Shown here: positions 16,590 through 26,167 of the stretch, in pieces
Layout: each line of letters opens with the position of its first letter
Numbering within the stretch: the stretch's first letter is position 1
Assembly: GCF_000739085.1 (NCBI RefSeq)
Contig: NZ_CP009110.1
Coordinates: 2,108,001 to 2,172,000, forward strand
Length of the DNA stretch: 64,000 nucleotides
Direction of reading: 5' to 3'
DNA from: Amycolatopsis methanolica 239
GTDB taxonomy: Bacteria > Actinomycetota > Actinomycetes > Mycobacteriales > Pseudonocardiaceae
Program-made: the position numbers and the translations under genes
Notes under the pieces: model-generated
The model's input: only the letters and a program-made list of their open reading frames with translations
Databases searched by the model: none
Told to the model about the DNA's origin: nothing

Positions 16590-19500
16590 TCAAGCCTGCG
16601 GTGGCAGCTCGGCGAGCTGCACCAGGCGGGCGCCCCCGCTGCGGGTGATCAGCCAGCCGCGGCCCGCGGGCAGCTTCTGCGGCCGGATGTTGCCCAGCAG
16701 CGGACCCTCCTCGCGGTTGCCCGACATCAGGATCCCCGGCGAGGCGAGGTCCCGGATCCGGGCGATGACCGGGTCGAACATCGCCCGCGCGGCACCACCG
16801 CTGCGGCGCGTCACCACCAGGTGCAGGCCGATGTCGCGGCCCTGCGTCATGTATTCCAGCAGCGGCGCGAGCGGGTTGTCGTGCGGGTTCGGCGCGACCA
16901 GGTCGTAGTCGTCGACCAGGATGAACAGTTCGGGGCCGCTCCACCAGCTGCGCGAGCGGAGTTGCTCCGGGGTGATGTCACCTCCCGGCAGTCGCTTGAC
17001 CATGGCGTCAACGGTCAGACGCACCATTTCCTGAACGGTTCCGCTGGAGGTCGCATAACCGATCAAGTACTCGTCCGGGATCAGGCCGAGCAGGCTGCGC
17101 CGGAAGTCGATCAGGGCGATCTGCGCCTGGTCGGGCGTGTACCGCGCCATCAGGCTGGTGGCCAGCGCGCGCAGGAAGGTGCTCTTGCCGGACTCGACGT
17201 CACCGAACAGCACCAGGTGTGGTTCGGCCGCGAAGTCCAGGCTGACCGGCTGCAGGTCGGCCTCCGAGATGCCGATCGGGATGCCGTGCTCGTCCGGGGC
17301 GGGCAGCGCGGTGTAGGGCAGCATCGGCGGCAGCAGCCGGACCCGCGGCGCGGGCTCGCCGGGCCAGGCGCTGTTGACCGACGTCACCAGGTGCGCGATG
17401 CCCTCGGCCAGCTCGTCCGCGGTCTCCTTGCCGTCCACCCGCGGGACCGCCGACAGGAAGTGCATCCCGTCCGGTGCGAGACCGCGGCCAGGGGTCTGTT
17501 CCGGGACACCGGCCGCCTGGCGCCGGCCGATCACCGAGTCCACCGGATCGCCCAGGCGCAGTTCGAGCTTGCTGCCGAACATGTCGCGCAGGTTCATGCG
17601 CATGTCCATCCAGCGGTTGGCCGCGGCCACCACATGCACGCCGAAGGCCAGCCCGCGGTTGACCACCTCGGCGACGTCGGCCTCGAGGTCCTCGAACTCG
17701 GCCCGCAGCGTGCCCCAGCCGTCCACGACCAGGAACAGGTCGCCGAAGCGGTCCTCCGGGAAGCGGCCCTCGCGCAGCAGCTTGCGGTAGGTCGTCATGC
17801 TGTCGATGCCGTGCTCGGCGAAGCGCTGCTCGCGCTCGGCGATCAGCGTGCGCGCCTCGGCCACGCTGCGGCGCACCCGGTCGATTTCCCGCCGGGTCGC
17901 GACCCCGCCGACGTGCGCGAGGTCCCGCAGCGCGGCGAGACCGCCACCGCCGAAGTCGAGGCAGAAGAACTGCACCTCGGCCGGGGTGTGGGTGAGCGCG
18001 AGGCTCGCCATCACCGCGCGGACGGCAGTGCTCTTACCGCTGTGCGGGCCACCGACGATCGCGACGTTGCCGCCCGCGCCGGACAGGTCCAGCCAGCACA
18101 CGTCGCGGCGCTGGTCGGCGGGGCGGTCGATGATGCCGGCGGCGGTGCGCAGCGCCCCGCGGTGCTCCCGGATCCCGGTGGTCAGCCCGCGTTCCGGGTC
18201 GGTGACCAGTGGGGCGAGCAGCTGGTCCATCGTGGGCGGTTCCTGCAGCGGCGGCAGCCACACCTGGTGCGCCGGCACGCCCTGGCCTTCCAGGCGCTCG
18301 ACCAGCACGTCCATCAGCGTCTCGCCGAGGTCGTCGGCCTCGGACGGCTTCGGCTGCTCCAGCGGCTTCTCCGCCAGCCGCGGGCGCAGGTAGGCCGTCG
18401 AGTAGTCCTGGACCGGGTCGATCTGGCGGCCCTCGTCGTCGGTGCGCTGGATCGTGCCGCGCCGGTGCACGCCCGACACGTACGCGGCCTTGAACCGGGT
18501 CAGCTCGTCGACACCGGTCTTGAGGAAGCCGTTGCCGGGGGAGCGGGGCAGCTGGAACGCGTCCGGCGTGCCGAGCACGACCCGGCTCTCCATCGCGGAG
18601 AACGTCCGCAGCGCGATGCGGTAGGACAGGTGCGAGTCCAGCCCGCGCAGCCTCCCCTCCTCCAGTCGCTGCGAAGCGAGGAGCAGGTGAACGCCGAGCG
18701 AACGGCCGACGCGTCCGATCTGGACGAACATGTCGATGAAGTCCGGCCGCGCGGTCAGCAACTCGGAGAACTCGTCGACCACGATCAGCAGCGCGGGCAG
18801 CGGGTCGAGCGGGGCGCCGGCGGTGCGGGCCTTCTCGTAGTCGCGCTGCGAACCGTAGTTGCCCGCCTTGCGCAGCAGCTCCTGCCTGCGCACCAGCTCG
18901 CCGCCGATCGCGTCGAGCATGCGGTCCACCAAATGCAGCTCGTCGGCCAGGTTGGTGATCACCGCGCTGGTGTGCGGCAGCCGGTCCAGCTTGGTGAAGG
19001 TGGCGCCACCCTTGAAGTCCACCAGCACGAAGTTGAGGATCTCCGAGTCGTGCGTGACGGCCAGCGCCAGCACCAGCGTCCGCAACAGCTCCGACTTGCC
19101 CGAGCCGGTGGCGCCGACGAGCAGGCCGTGCGGGCCCATGCCGTCCTGCGCGGACTCCTTGAGGTCCAGCTCCATCGGGCGGCCGTCGGCGGTGATCCCG
19201 ATCGGGACGCGCAGCCGGTCCCGGTTGGACCGCGCCTCCCAGCTCTTCGCGAGGTCGAACTCGTACGGGTCGCCCAGCCCGAGCAGGTCGGTCAGCTCCA
19301 GCGAACCGGACAGCGGCTGCTCGCTCGCGGTCAGCGCGGACAACCGCAGCGGCGCGAGGGTGCGCACGAGACCGCGCATCTCCTCGACGTCCAGGCCGTC
19401 GGCGGTGCCGATGTTGCCCGCGCCGTCCATGGTGCGGCTGGTGAGGTTGCCTTCGGGCGAGACGTCGAGGACCAGCGTGGCCGAGTCGAGCAAGCGCGGC

Positions 19501-20546
19501 GGCTCACCGGAGAGGTCGATGACCGTGACACCCTCGACGCCACCCTCGATCATCAGGTGCTCGGACCCGCCGGTGTCGCCGCCGTCGACGAACACCACCA
19601 CGTGAGTGGAGCCCTCGATCGGCTGCGTGCCCGGGTTGAAGCGCGGCCGATTGGCGAGCACGTCGTCGAGCATGGCCTCCAGCGCGGTGACGCTCGGCGC
19701 GACGAGCCGGATCTGGCCGACCGCGTCGGTCTTGGTCGGGTGCAGCGCGTGCGGCAGCCACTTGGCCCAGTCCCACAGCTCCCGCTCGCGCACGCAGAAC
19801 GCGGTCAGCACGTCGCCGGGGGCGTGGAAGGTGCCCAGCTGCGCGACCAGCGCGCGGGCCATCGCGCGTTTGCGGTCGTCGTCGCCGGTCAGGTAGATGC
19901 GCGAGAACCCGCGCAGCGCGACCGCGACCGGCAGGTCCGGCACCGTCGAATAGGTGGTGACGAACTTCCGCAGCGCCATCGCGCACAGCGGTTCCAGCTC
20001 GTCGATCGGTTTGGTCTCCGGCGGCACCAGCGGCGTGGCCAGCTCCTGCGAGCCGAGACCGATCCGGATGACGGTGAAGTCCCAGTCGCCGGGACGGCGT
20101 TCCCACACGCGCGCGCTCTGCGCCGTCGACCACAGCCGCGACGGGTCCGGGTGGCGGTAGAACATCGCCTTGCGTTGCTGGTCGATCGTGTCCCGCACCT
20201 GCGCGCGCAGTTGCGAGAGCCGTCGCATGTACCGGCGGCGGTTGGCGATCATCTCCTGCTTGCTCGCGCCCTGCCCGCCCTGGCTGATGATCTGGAACAG
20301 GATCATGCCGAGCACCGCGACGCCGTAGAGACCACCGGCGACGTACATCAGCGGACCGGACCGCCCCGCGCCGATCAGCAGGGCCATACCGCCGGTGCCG
20401 GCGAGCATGGGCAGGATCATCAGCACCCGCGACCAGCTCTTGCCCGCGGGCGGCGGGTTCTCCGGTGGCGGGTCGAGCACCACGTCGCCTGATGGCAGGT
20501 CAGGCGCGGGCCGCCGGAGTGGCCGCTTGACTATGATCGTTCCCAA
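16590..20546 (-). CDS. eccC: type VII secretion ATPase EccC (single-chain, three FtsK/SpoIIIE domains)
   Basis: Motor and substrate receptor of the ESX system, 1318 residues. Start is TTG 20544-20546, with GGGAGG about nine bases upstream; the N-terminus GTIIVKRPLRRPAP fits the family. Two membrane helices (about residues 40-85) are followed by a linker and three RecA-like ATPase domains. Walker A motifs are GATGSGKSELLRT (Lys484), GGPHSGKSTAVRA (Lys838) and GDVESGKSTFLRA (Lys1121). Walker B-like strands are ALLIVVDEFSEL, LFLVVDGWG and LFILVDDYD. The first domain keeps the DEF box, as expected for the essential ATPase. EccCa and EccCb are fused, as in ESX-3/-5-type systems. It is divergent from eccD, with a 120-base shared promoter region. 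Confidence 0.97.
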   Translation of the reverse strand: MGTIIVKRPLRRPAPDLPSGDVVLDPPPENPPPAGKSWSRVLMILPMLAGTGGMALLIGAGRSGPLMYVAGGLYGVAVLGMILFQIISQGGQGASKQEMIANRRRYMRRLSQLRAQVRDTIDQQRKAMFYRHPDPSRLWSTAQSARVWERRPGDWDFTVIRIGLGSQELATPLVPPETKPIDELEPLCAMALRKFVTTYSTVPDLPVAVALRGFSRIYLTGDDDRKRAMARALVAQLGTFHAPGDVLTAFCVRERELWDWAKWLPHALHPTKTDAVGQIRLVAPSVTALEAMLDDVLANRPRFNPGTQPIEGSTHVVVFVDGGDTGGSEHLMIEGGVEGVTVIDLSGEPPRLLDSATLVLDVSPEGNLTSRTMDGAGNIGTADGLDVEEMRGLVRTLAPLRLSALTASEQPLSGSLELTDLLGLGDPYEFDLAKSWEARSNRDRLRVPIGITADGRPMELDLKESAQDGMGPHGLLVGATGSGKSELLRTLVLALAVTHDSEILNFVLVDFKGGATFTKLDRLPHTSAVITNLADELHLVDRMLDAIGGELVRRQELLRKAGNYGSQRDYEKARTAGAPLDPLPALLIVVDEFSELLTARPDFIDMFVQIGRVGRSLGVHLLLASQRLEEGRLRGLDSHLSYRIALRTFSAMESRVVLGTPDAFQLPRSPGNGFLKTGVDELTRFKAAYVSGVHRRGTIQRTDDEGRQIDPVQDYSTAYLRPRLAEKPLEQPKPSEADDLGETLMDVLVERLEGQGVPAHQVWLPPLQEPPTMDQLLAPLVTDPERGLTTGIREHRGALRTAAGIIDRPADQRRDVCWLDLSGAGGNVAIVGGPHSGKSTAVRAVMASLALTHTPAEVQFFCLDFGGGGLAALRDLAHVGGVATRREIDRVRRSVAEARTLIAEREQRFAEHGIDSMTTYRKLLREGRFPEDRFGDLFLVVDGWGTLRAEFEDLEADVAEVVNRGLAFGVHVVAAANRWMDMRMNLRDMFGSKLELRLGDPVDSVIGRRQAAGVPEQTPGRGLAPDGMHFLSAVPRVDGKETADELAEGIAHLVTSVNSAWPGEPAPRVRLLPPMLPYTALPAPDEHGIPIGISEADLQPVSLDFAAEPHLVLFGDVESGKSTFLRALATSLMARYTPDQAQIALIDFRRSLLGLIPDEYLIGYATSSGTVQEMVRLTVDAMVKRLPGGDITPEQLRSRSWWSGPELFILVDDYDLVAPNPHDNPLAPLLEYMTQGRDIGLHLVVTRRSGGAARAMFDPVIARIRDLASPGILMSGNREEGPLLGNIRPQKLPAGRGWLITRSGGARLVQLAELPPQA

Positions 20547-20666
20547 GACCGAAAACCTCCCGAGCGCCCGGGTGCGCCAGCATAGAGCTTTCCGCCAGCC
20601 TAGTGTCGCGCTTTAATTGATACTCTCCCAGCCGGTCTCGGGGTCCAATTTGGAGGTAGGGGCAGC

Positions 20667-22067
20667 ATGACGTCGGCGATGGGCACGACCCTCGCGAAGG
20701 TGAGCATCACGACCCCGAAACGCGGGATCGACGTCGCGCTCCCGGAGAACGTGCCGGTCGCGGAACTGCTGCCCTACATCCTGCGGCACGCGGGCGAGGA
20801 CGCGCCGGACACCGGCGAGCAGCACGGCGGCTGGTCGCTGCGGCGCCCCACCGGCGAACTGCTCGAAGGCAGGCAGACGCTCGCCGCGCAGCAGGTGCGC
20901 GACGGCGAGATCCTGCACCTCGTCCCCGGCCCGGTCGACTGGCCCGAGATCGAGTACGACGACCTGGTCGAGGCCATCGCCAGCGGCGCCCGGCGGTACG
21001 GCCGCAGCTGGGGCCGCGCGGCCACCCGGCGCGCGGGGCTGGTCGTCGCCGCGGTGCTGTTGAGCGGCGGCAGTCTGGTCTCGCTGTTGTTCGAACCACC
21101 GTGGCTCGACGCCGGGCTGATCATGCTGTCCGCCGCGGTGGTCCTGACCGCGCTGGGCATCGTTGTCGCGCGCGCGGTGCCGGACGCGTACGCGGGGGCG
21201 GTGTTCGCCGGATCGGCCCTGCCCTACGCGTTCCTCGGCGGGTACCTGCCGACCGCGGCCGACCACCAGGGGCTCTTCGGGTTCGGCTCGTCGCAGGTGC
21301 TGCTCGGCACGATCGCGCTGCTGGTGTTCGGCATCGTCGGCTACCTCGGCGTCGGCGCGATGAGCAGGGTGTTCGTCGCCGCGATCAGCACCGGGTTCCT
21401 CGGCGCGCTCGGGGCCCTCTTCGCCGGCTGGATGGACCCGGACGCGGCGGGCGCACTGGTCCTGACCATCGCGATCGGCCTGCTTCCCGGCTACCCGTGG
21501 CTGTCGCTGCGGCTGGGCCGGGTCCCGCTGCCCGCGCTGCCGCAGCGCTCCGCCGACCTGCTCAAGGACGAACCGCACCCGGCCACCCCGGCCGTGTTCG
21601 ACGCGGCCGCGCGCGCCGACGAACTCCTCACCGGTTTCCTCACCGGCGCCGCGCTGATCAGCGCTTTGGCATCGATCTTCCTCGCCGCGCACGGCGGCGG
21701 CTCGCGGCTGATCATGCTGATCCTGGCGTGCGCGGCGCTGCTGCTGCGGGCCCGGCTGTTCCCGGTGCCGCGCCAGCGGATCCCGCTGCTGGTCGCTGGG
21801 CTGTGGGTGTTCGCGCTGCTGGCCGACTGGTGCTTCGGCACCGCGTCCGGCAACGGCGGGATCGGGCTGTTCCTGCTGGCGCTGGTGGTGATCGCGCTGC
21901 TGGTCGCGGCGGCCGGGCTGGTCTACAGCCGCAAGAACCCGTCACCGTGGTTCGGCCGCATCGCGGACATCGTGGACGTTATGGCTATCGTGGCCCTGAT
22001 CCCGTTCGCGGGGTTCATCACCGGATTCTTCGCATACGTCCAGGGCCTGATGGCCTCGATCGGCTGA
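20667..22067 (+). CDS. eccD: type VII secretion integral membrane protein EccD
   Basis: Membrane channel-region subunit, 466 residues. Residues about 8-95 form the ubiquitin-like cytoplasmic domain (TLAKVSITTPKRGIDVALPE, LLPYILRHAGEDAPD), followed by an amphipathic linker and about eleven membrane helices (residues 125-460). The segment DAAARADELLTGFLTGAALI in the cytoplasmic loop is typical of EccD. ATG 20667 is preceded by GGAGGTAGGGGC. The gene begins a plus-strand operon (eccD, eccB, two WXG100 genes), ten bases before eccB. Confidence 0.95.
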   Translation: MTSAMGTTLAKVSITTPKRGIDVALPENVPVAELLPYILRHAGEDAPDTGEQHGGWSLRRPTGELLEGRQTLAAQQVRDGEILHLVPGPVDWPEIEYDDLVEAIASGARRYGRSWGRAATRRAGLVVAAVLLSGGSLVSLLFEPPWLDAGLIMLSAAVVLTALGIVVARAVPDAYAGAVFAGSALPYAFLGGYLPTAADHQGLFGFGSSQVLLGTIALLVFGIVGYLGVGAMSRVFVAAISTGFLGALGALFAGWMDPDAAGALVLTIAIGLLPGYPWLSLRLGRVPLPALPQRSADLLKDEPHPATPAVFDAAARADELLTGFLTGAALISALASIFLAAHGGGSRLIMLILACAALLLRARLFPVPRQRIPLLVAGLWVFALLADWCFGTASGNGGIGLFLLALVVIALLVAAAGLVYSRKNPSPWFGRIADIVDVMAIVALIPFAGFITGFFAYVQGLMASIG

Positions 22068-22076
22068 GGGATAGGC

Positions 22077-23477
22077 GTGCCCACTCGTCGCGACCAGCTG
22101 CAGGCCTACCAGTTCATGATGCAGCGGGTCACCTCCGCGCTCATCGTGCACGAGACCGATCCGGAGCTGACCCCGTTGCGGCGCGGTGTGGGCGCGGTGT
22201 TCGCCGGGGTGATGATCACGGTGCTGGTCGCCGCGGGCTTTGGCGTTTACGGGGTGTTCACCGGAGTCGGTGGCACGTCCTGGAAAGCCGACGGCGCGGT
22301 GGTGATCGAACGCGAGACGGGCGCGACGTTCGTGTACCAGTCCGGGGAACTGCGGCCGACCCTGAACTACGCCTCCGCGCGGCTGCTGACCAGCGCGGAC
22401 AAGGCCGGGCCGTATCGCGTGGCCGGCAAGGACCTCGCCGGGCTGCCGCGCAAGCCCGCCGTGGGCATCCCCGGCGCGCCTGCTTCGCTGCCGCCCGCGA
22501 ACCGCGCGACCGCGACGCCGTGGACGATGTGCTCGGTGCTGGGGCAGAACCTGGCCGGCGCCCCGCTGACCACGACCACGCTGATGGTCGGGCAGTCGAT
22601 GCCGGGTGGCGCGCCGCTCGGGCAGCGCGCGATCCTGGCCCGCGACTCCACTGACGGCACCGTCTACCTGGTGTGGAACAACCACCGCTACCGGATCACC
22701 GACGCCGCCGTGATCCGCTCGGTGTTCGGCGCTCAGGCCAGCCCCGTCGAAGCGGGCACCGCCTGGCTGAACGGGCTTCCGGTGGGGCAGGACCTCGGCC
22801 GCATCGACGTGCCCGGCCAGGGCGCACCGTCCTCTGTGCTCAGTGGTTTCCAGGTCGGCGACGTGGTCTACTACCCGCTGTCCCGCGGCGTGCAGTACTA
22901 CCTGGTCCGGCAGGACGGGCTGGCCCCGCTGACGGAGCTGCAGGTGCGGATCATCTCCGGCCAGTACTCCGTGCAGCCCAAGGAGATCCCCGCCGCGGCC
23001 GCGAACGCCGCGCCGACCAGCAACGCGCTGGTGCCTGCCGAGGGCGAGGCGGCTCCGCCCTCGCTGCCGCCGGAGCTGGCCACCGTTCCCGACGAGGGCC
23101 GCGCGGCCCTGTGCGCGGAGACGCACGACGCCCGCACCGACCCGGTGATCTCGATCGGCGGTGACCCGAACGCCATGGCCGCGGCCATCACGACCAGCGT
23201 GGAGAGCGGCACCGGCACGAAGCTGGCCGACCGCGTGCTGGTCCCGCCGGGCAGCGTCGCCGTCGTGCGGGTGCTGCCGTCGGCCACGGCGACCACGGGG
23301 GCGTACACGCTGGTCACCGACACCGGCCTGCGCTACCCGGTGCCGTCCGAGGGCGTGCTCGGTCAGCTGGGGTACGCCGCCTCGTCGGCGGTCGACATGC
23401 CGGCCGCGCTGGTGCAGCGCATCCCGGAGGGCCCGACGCTGAACCCGTCGGCGGCGATGGTGTCGGCCGTCCCGTAG
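22077..23477 (+). CDS. eccB: type VII secretion protein EccB
   Basis: Single-pass membrane subunit with a large extracellular domain, 466 residues. The N-terminus PTRRDQLQAYQFMMQRVTSA is the family signature, ahead of one membrane helix at about residues 37-62 (VGAVFAGVMITVLVAAGFGV). The external domain carries the repeat-like core (NNHRYRITDAAVIRSVFGAQ) and two cysteines (WTMCSVLG and AALCAET) that match the conserved EccB disulfide. GTG 22077 has GAGGGATA upstream. EccB links the membrane complex to the mycosin on the outer face. Confidence 0.95.
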   Translation: MPTRRDQLQAYQFMMQRVTSALIVHETDPELTPLRRGVGAVFAGVMITVLVAAGFGVYGVFTGVGGTSWKADGAVVIERETGATFVYQSGELRPTLNYASARLLTSADKAGPYRVAGKDLAGLPRKPAVGIPGAPASLPPANRATATPWTMCSVLGQNLAGAPLTTTTLMVGQSMPGGAPLGQRAILARDSTDGTVYLVWNNHRYRITDAAVIRSVFGAQASPVEAGTAWLNGLPVGQDLGRIDVPGQGAPSSVLSGFQVGDVVYYPLSRGVQYYLVRQDGLAPLTELQVRIISGQYSVQPKEIPAAAANAAPTSNALVPAEGEAAPPSLPPELATVPDEGRAALCAETHDARTDPVISIGGDPNAMAAAITTSVESGTGTKLADRVLVPPGSVAVVRVLPSATATTGAYTLVTDTGLRYPVPSEGVLGQLGYAASSAVDMPAALVQRIPEGPTLNPSAAMVSAVP

Positions 23478-23647
23478 TCGGCCCGCACCTGGCGTCGGTG
23501 AAGATCTGACCAAAAGCCTTGACCAGCGGTTTTCGTCCGTGCGAGGGTGGTACGGGGCGACGGGGGGATGTCAGCCGCCGCGCCTACTCTGCTGATAGAT
23601 GTCCGCACTGTGGTGGTAGAACGTCTCCGAAACGGGGGGTGACAGGC

Positions 23648-23977
23648 GTGGCCCTGAATCTCGATGAAGACCAAGTGACCCGGTTGAACACACTGCTGCG
23701 TGACGCCAAGGACCGCGGCGAGGAGCTTTGCCGGAGCATGCAGGCCGACTACGCGAACGTGGTCGGCGCGAACTGGAAGGGCATCGCCTCGATGGCCGCC
23801 CTCGGCAAGTCGGACGAGATGCTGCAGTTCTGGAACAGCCAGCTCGCGCCGATCCTGGACAAGCTGATGACCGGCATCGTCGGTACCCAGAACCTGATGG
23901 CCGACCACGAAAGCGACGGCCAGAGCAAGATCAACGCCATCACGCCGGGCATGGGCAACTTCAGCCGCCTGGCCTGA
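23648..23977 (+). CDS. WXG100-family protein (EsxB/EsxA-like), first of pair
   Basis: A 109-residue helical-hairpin protein exported by ESX. The turn motif is NWKGIAS (W-K-G), flanked by helices DEDQVTRLNTLLRDAKDRGE and LGKSDEMLQFWNSQLAPILD. It lacks a signal peptide. GTG 23648 is preferred because a GGGGGG tract lies about eight bases upstream; GTG 23639 is in frame and possible. The C-terminal tail is short and has no clear YxxxD/E export signal. It lies 31 bases before a second WXG100 gene, as expected for a heterodimer pair. Confidence 0.9.
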   Translation: MALNLDEDQVTRLNTLLRDAKDRGEELCRSMQADYANVVGANWKGIASMAALGKSDEMLQFWNSQLAPILDKLMTGIVGTQNLMADHESDGQSKINAITPGMGNFSRLA

Positions 23978-24008
23978 CTCGTCGACCACACCGGAAAGGG
24001 GTAACGGC

Positions 24009-24293
24009 ATGGTTATTCGCTATGACGACATGGTGGGCCAGACCGGGTCGACGAACGTCACCAAGTCGACCGACCTGGCGGACCTGTTCAACGACTTCAT
24101 GGCCCAGGCCAAGGGAATCCTCGGCACCGACTGGGAAGGCCAGGCCTCGACCGCCTTCGAGCAGGCGCACGCCGAGTGGAACCAGAAGCTGCTGAGCTAC
24201 TCGGACACGCACAACCAGGTGGGCCAGACGGTGATGCGCACCGCCGAGGAGGCGTTCGCGAAGGACCAGCAGGCGAGGGGCTTCTTCGTCTGA
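24009..24293 (+). CDS. WXG100-family protein (EsxA-like), second of pair
   Basis: A 94-residue WXG100 protein, the canonical length. The motif DWEGQASTAFEQAHAEWNQK places W-E-G between two helices. The C-terminal helix ends TAEEAFAKDQQARGFFV, with FAKDQ close to a type VII export motif (aromatic-x3-Asp/Glu) offset. It probably pairs with the preceding protein to form the exported heterodimer. ATG 24009 has GGAAAGGGG about seven bases upstream. A strong hairpin follows. Confidence 0.93.
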   Translation: MVIRYDDMVGQTGSTNVTKSTDLADLFNDFMAQAKGILGTDWEGQASTAFEQAHAEWNQKLLSYSDTHNQVGQTVMRTAEEAFAKDQQARGFFV

Positions 24294-24307
24294 CCTCTCT
24301 CGTCACC

Positions 24308-24343
24308 GCCGGTCCCGGAGCGTGTCCGCGCTCCGGGACCGGC
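24308..24343 (+). terminator. perfect 15-bp hairpin after the WXG100 pair
   Basis: Arms 24308-24322 and 24329-24343 are exact complements with a six-base loop. It lies fifteen bases after the stop of the second WXG100 gene and before the convergent mycosin 3' end, so it probably ends both transcripts. Confidence 0.8.
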
Positions 24344-24395
24344 TTGTCTCACGCTCGGAAAAGACCAGGGGAGGAACCGGTTGTGCGAGACCAGG

Positions 24396-25706
24396 TCAGG
24401 ACCGCTTGGGGCGGTCGCTGAACAGTTCCACCGGCGGCTCGGGACGCTCGTCGTCCGGCCGGTCCTGGGGAACGGGGGCGAGGCCGTTGCGCCAGCGACG
24501 CCGCCGGCCGAGCGGTCCGAACACGACGATCGCGGTCACCAGCACCACGAGGGCGAAGCCGCCCGCGGCCAGGCCGAGGGCCCATTCGTCACTGCGGTTC
24601 TCGGCGGCCTGCCGCGCCGCGACCTCCGGATCGACGGTGACCGGGGTGAGCGGGGGCAGCGCCACCGGGTTGCCCGCCACGACGTCGTCGGACACCGCCT
24701 GGTACGGGTTGACCACGCCGTAGCCGTAGGACGCGCTGCCGGTGCCCTCCGGCGCCGGGGTCGCGGTGGCGTACAGCCGTTTCGCGATGTCCTGATTGGA
24801 CAGCTGCGGCCGGTAGGAGCGGACCAGGGCGACGGTGCCCGCGACGTAGGCGGTGGCGTACTCGGTGCCGGCCACGGCGCCGAGGCCGCTGTTCGGGTAC
24901 GTCGTGACAACGTTGGCACCCGGGGCCACCAGGTCGACCGCCTGCGCCCGGGAATCGTCGGCCACCAGCCCGTTCTCGGCGAGCGAGCCCACGCCCACGA
25001 CACCGTCGTAGGCCGCGGGGTAGGGGATCAGGCCGCCGGGCTCGTTCGTCTGGCGTTCGCCGACCGCGGCCACCACGACGATGTCGCGGGACAGCGCCCG
25101 CTGCACGGCGGCGCGCAGGGCCGGGTTGTCCTCGTAGGTGATCGTGGGGACGGCGATCACGGTCGCCTCGCGGTCGACGGCCCAGTTGATGCCCGCGGCC
25201 AGGTTCTGCGGCGCCACGCTCTGCCGCGGTTCGCGGCCCGACGGGTACTGGTCGCCCACGACCTTCGCCGACAGGATCTGCGCACCGGGTGCCATGCCGT
25301 GGAACCCCACCACGGTGGTCGGCAACGCGGCGATGATGCCGCTCACGCCGGTGCCGGTGCCGAGGCAGTCCGGGCTGCCGCTGGACTGGCCGGTGTCCGG
25401 GGGCGCGAACGCCGCCCGTTCGGCCAGACGGCCGGTGAGCTGCGGGTTGTCCGCGGCGCCGGTGCTGACCACGGCGACGCGCTGGCCCGCGCCGGTGCTC
25501 AGCGGCCACACCCGATCGGGTGCCAGGAGCTGCTGGGACCACGGAACGGGAACCACGAGGCTCCCGGATACGACACAGTTCTGCTGGGCCTGTGCGGCCG
25601 GCGGCGCCACCGTGACGGCGGCGAGGCCGGCGGCCGCGGTGACCAGTGCCGTGCGGAGGCGCTTCGCGTTCACGGCGGCGATGCTAGCGGAGTGACCGGT
25701 GATCAT
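24396..25706 (-). CDS. mycP: mycosin (MycP)-like protein with all catalytic residues replaced
   Basis: Subtilisin-fold, membrane-anchored ESX protein of 436 residues. It has a signal peptide (ALVTAAAGLAAVTVAPPAAQA), a mycosin N-terminal extension (WSQQLLAPDRVWPLSTGAGQ), a protease fold and a C-terminal anchor helix (LGLAAGGFALVVLVTAIVVF). The active site is gone: the Asp strand reads VAVVSTGAADNP (family VAV[IV]DTGV), the His site reads CLGTGTGVSGII (family DGHGT), and the Ser site reads VAGTEYATAYVAG (family GTS[FY]). The Asn box is also atypical (AAVGERQ). The fold, Cys and anchor remain, so a structural role in stabilising the ESX complex fits better than proteolysis. Start ATG 25704-25706 or GTG 25671-25673; neither has a clear RBS. 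Confidence 0.92.
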   Translation of the reverse strand: MITGHSASIAAVNAKRLRTALVTAAAGLAAVTVAPPAAQAQQNCVVSGSLVVPVPWSQQLLAPDRVWPLSTGAGQRVAVVSTGAADNPQLTGRLAERAAFAPPDTGQSSGSPDCLGTGTGVSGIIAALPTTVVGFHGMAPGAQILSAKVVGDQYPSGREPRQSVAPQNLAAGINWAVDREATVIAVPTITYEDNPALRAAVQRALSRDIVVVAAVGERQTNEPGGLIPYPAAYDGVVGVGSLAENGLVADDSRAQAVDLVAPGANVVTTYPNSGLGAVAGTEYATAYVAGTVALVRSYRPQLSNQDIAKRLYATATPAPEGTGSASYGYGVVNPYQAVSDDVVAGNPVALPPLTPVTVDPEVAARQAAENRSDEWALGLAAGGFALVVLVTAIVVFGPLGRRRRWRNGLAPVPQDRPDDERPEPPVELFSDRPKRS

Positions 25707-25744
25707 GGCAATGTCGCCACTGTGCCGGATGGACGGAGGTAGTC

Positions 25745-26167
25745 ATGAGTTCCCCTTCGGGGCGCGTGAATCCCGCGCTGATCGGCATGCTCGAGCAGAT
25801 CAAGAAGGCCACCGAGGAGCTGCCGAAGGCCAGTCAGCGGATGATGAAGCTGACCGGTGTCGGCTGGTCGCCGGACAAGCTGGTCAAGGTCGTGGTGGGT
25901 CCGCGGGGCCAGCTGGCCGACATCGACATCGACCCGCGCGTGTTCCGCAAGCCGGACGCGGCGGCGCTGCAGGCGGCGATCCTCGCCGCGTCGCGGGAAG
26001 CCGTCATCGACATCAATCAGCAGCGCGAGGAGATCATGGCCGGCCAGTTCCCGGCCGACATGGGCTCGCTGCAGCACGAGATGCGCTCCAACGAGAGCGA
26101 CACCATCGGCAAGCTGATGAACCGACTGGACGCCGACATCTACGCGGAAGGGAAGGAAGACCGGTGA
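25745..26167 (+). CDS. YbaB/EbfC-family protein of an ESX effector operon
   Basis: A 140-residue protein of the YbaB/EbfC fold: a long N-terminal helix (MLEQIKKATEELPKASQRMM), a beta-hairpin with TGVGWSPDKLVKVVVGPRGQ and LADIDIDPRVF, and a C-terminal helix. YbaB-like proteins bind nucleic acid in some bacteria; those near ESX loci (such as EspL) support effector stability. GGAGGT lies six bases before ATG 25745. Its stop overlaps the next start (GTGA), and the giant effector gene follows, so a chaperone or regulator of that effector is the likely role. Confidence 0.85.
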   Translation: MSSPSGRVNPALIGMLEQIKKATEELPKASQRMMKLTGVGWSPDKLVKVVVGPRGQLADIDIDPRVFRKPDAAALQAAILAASREAVIDINQQREEIMAGQFPADMGSLQHEMRSNESDTIGKLMNRLDADIYAEGKEDR

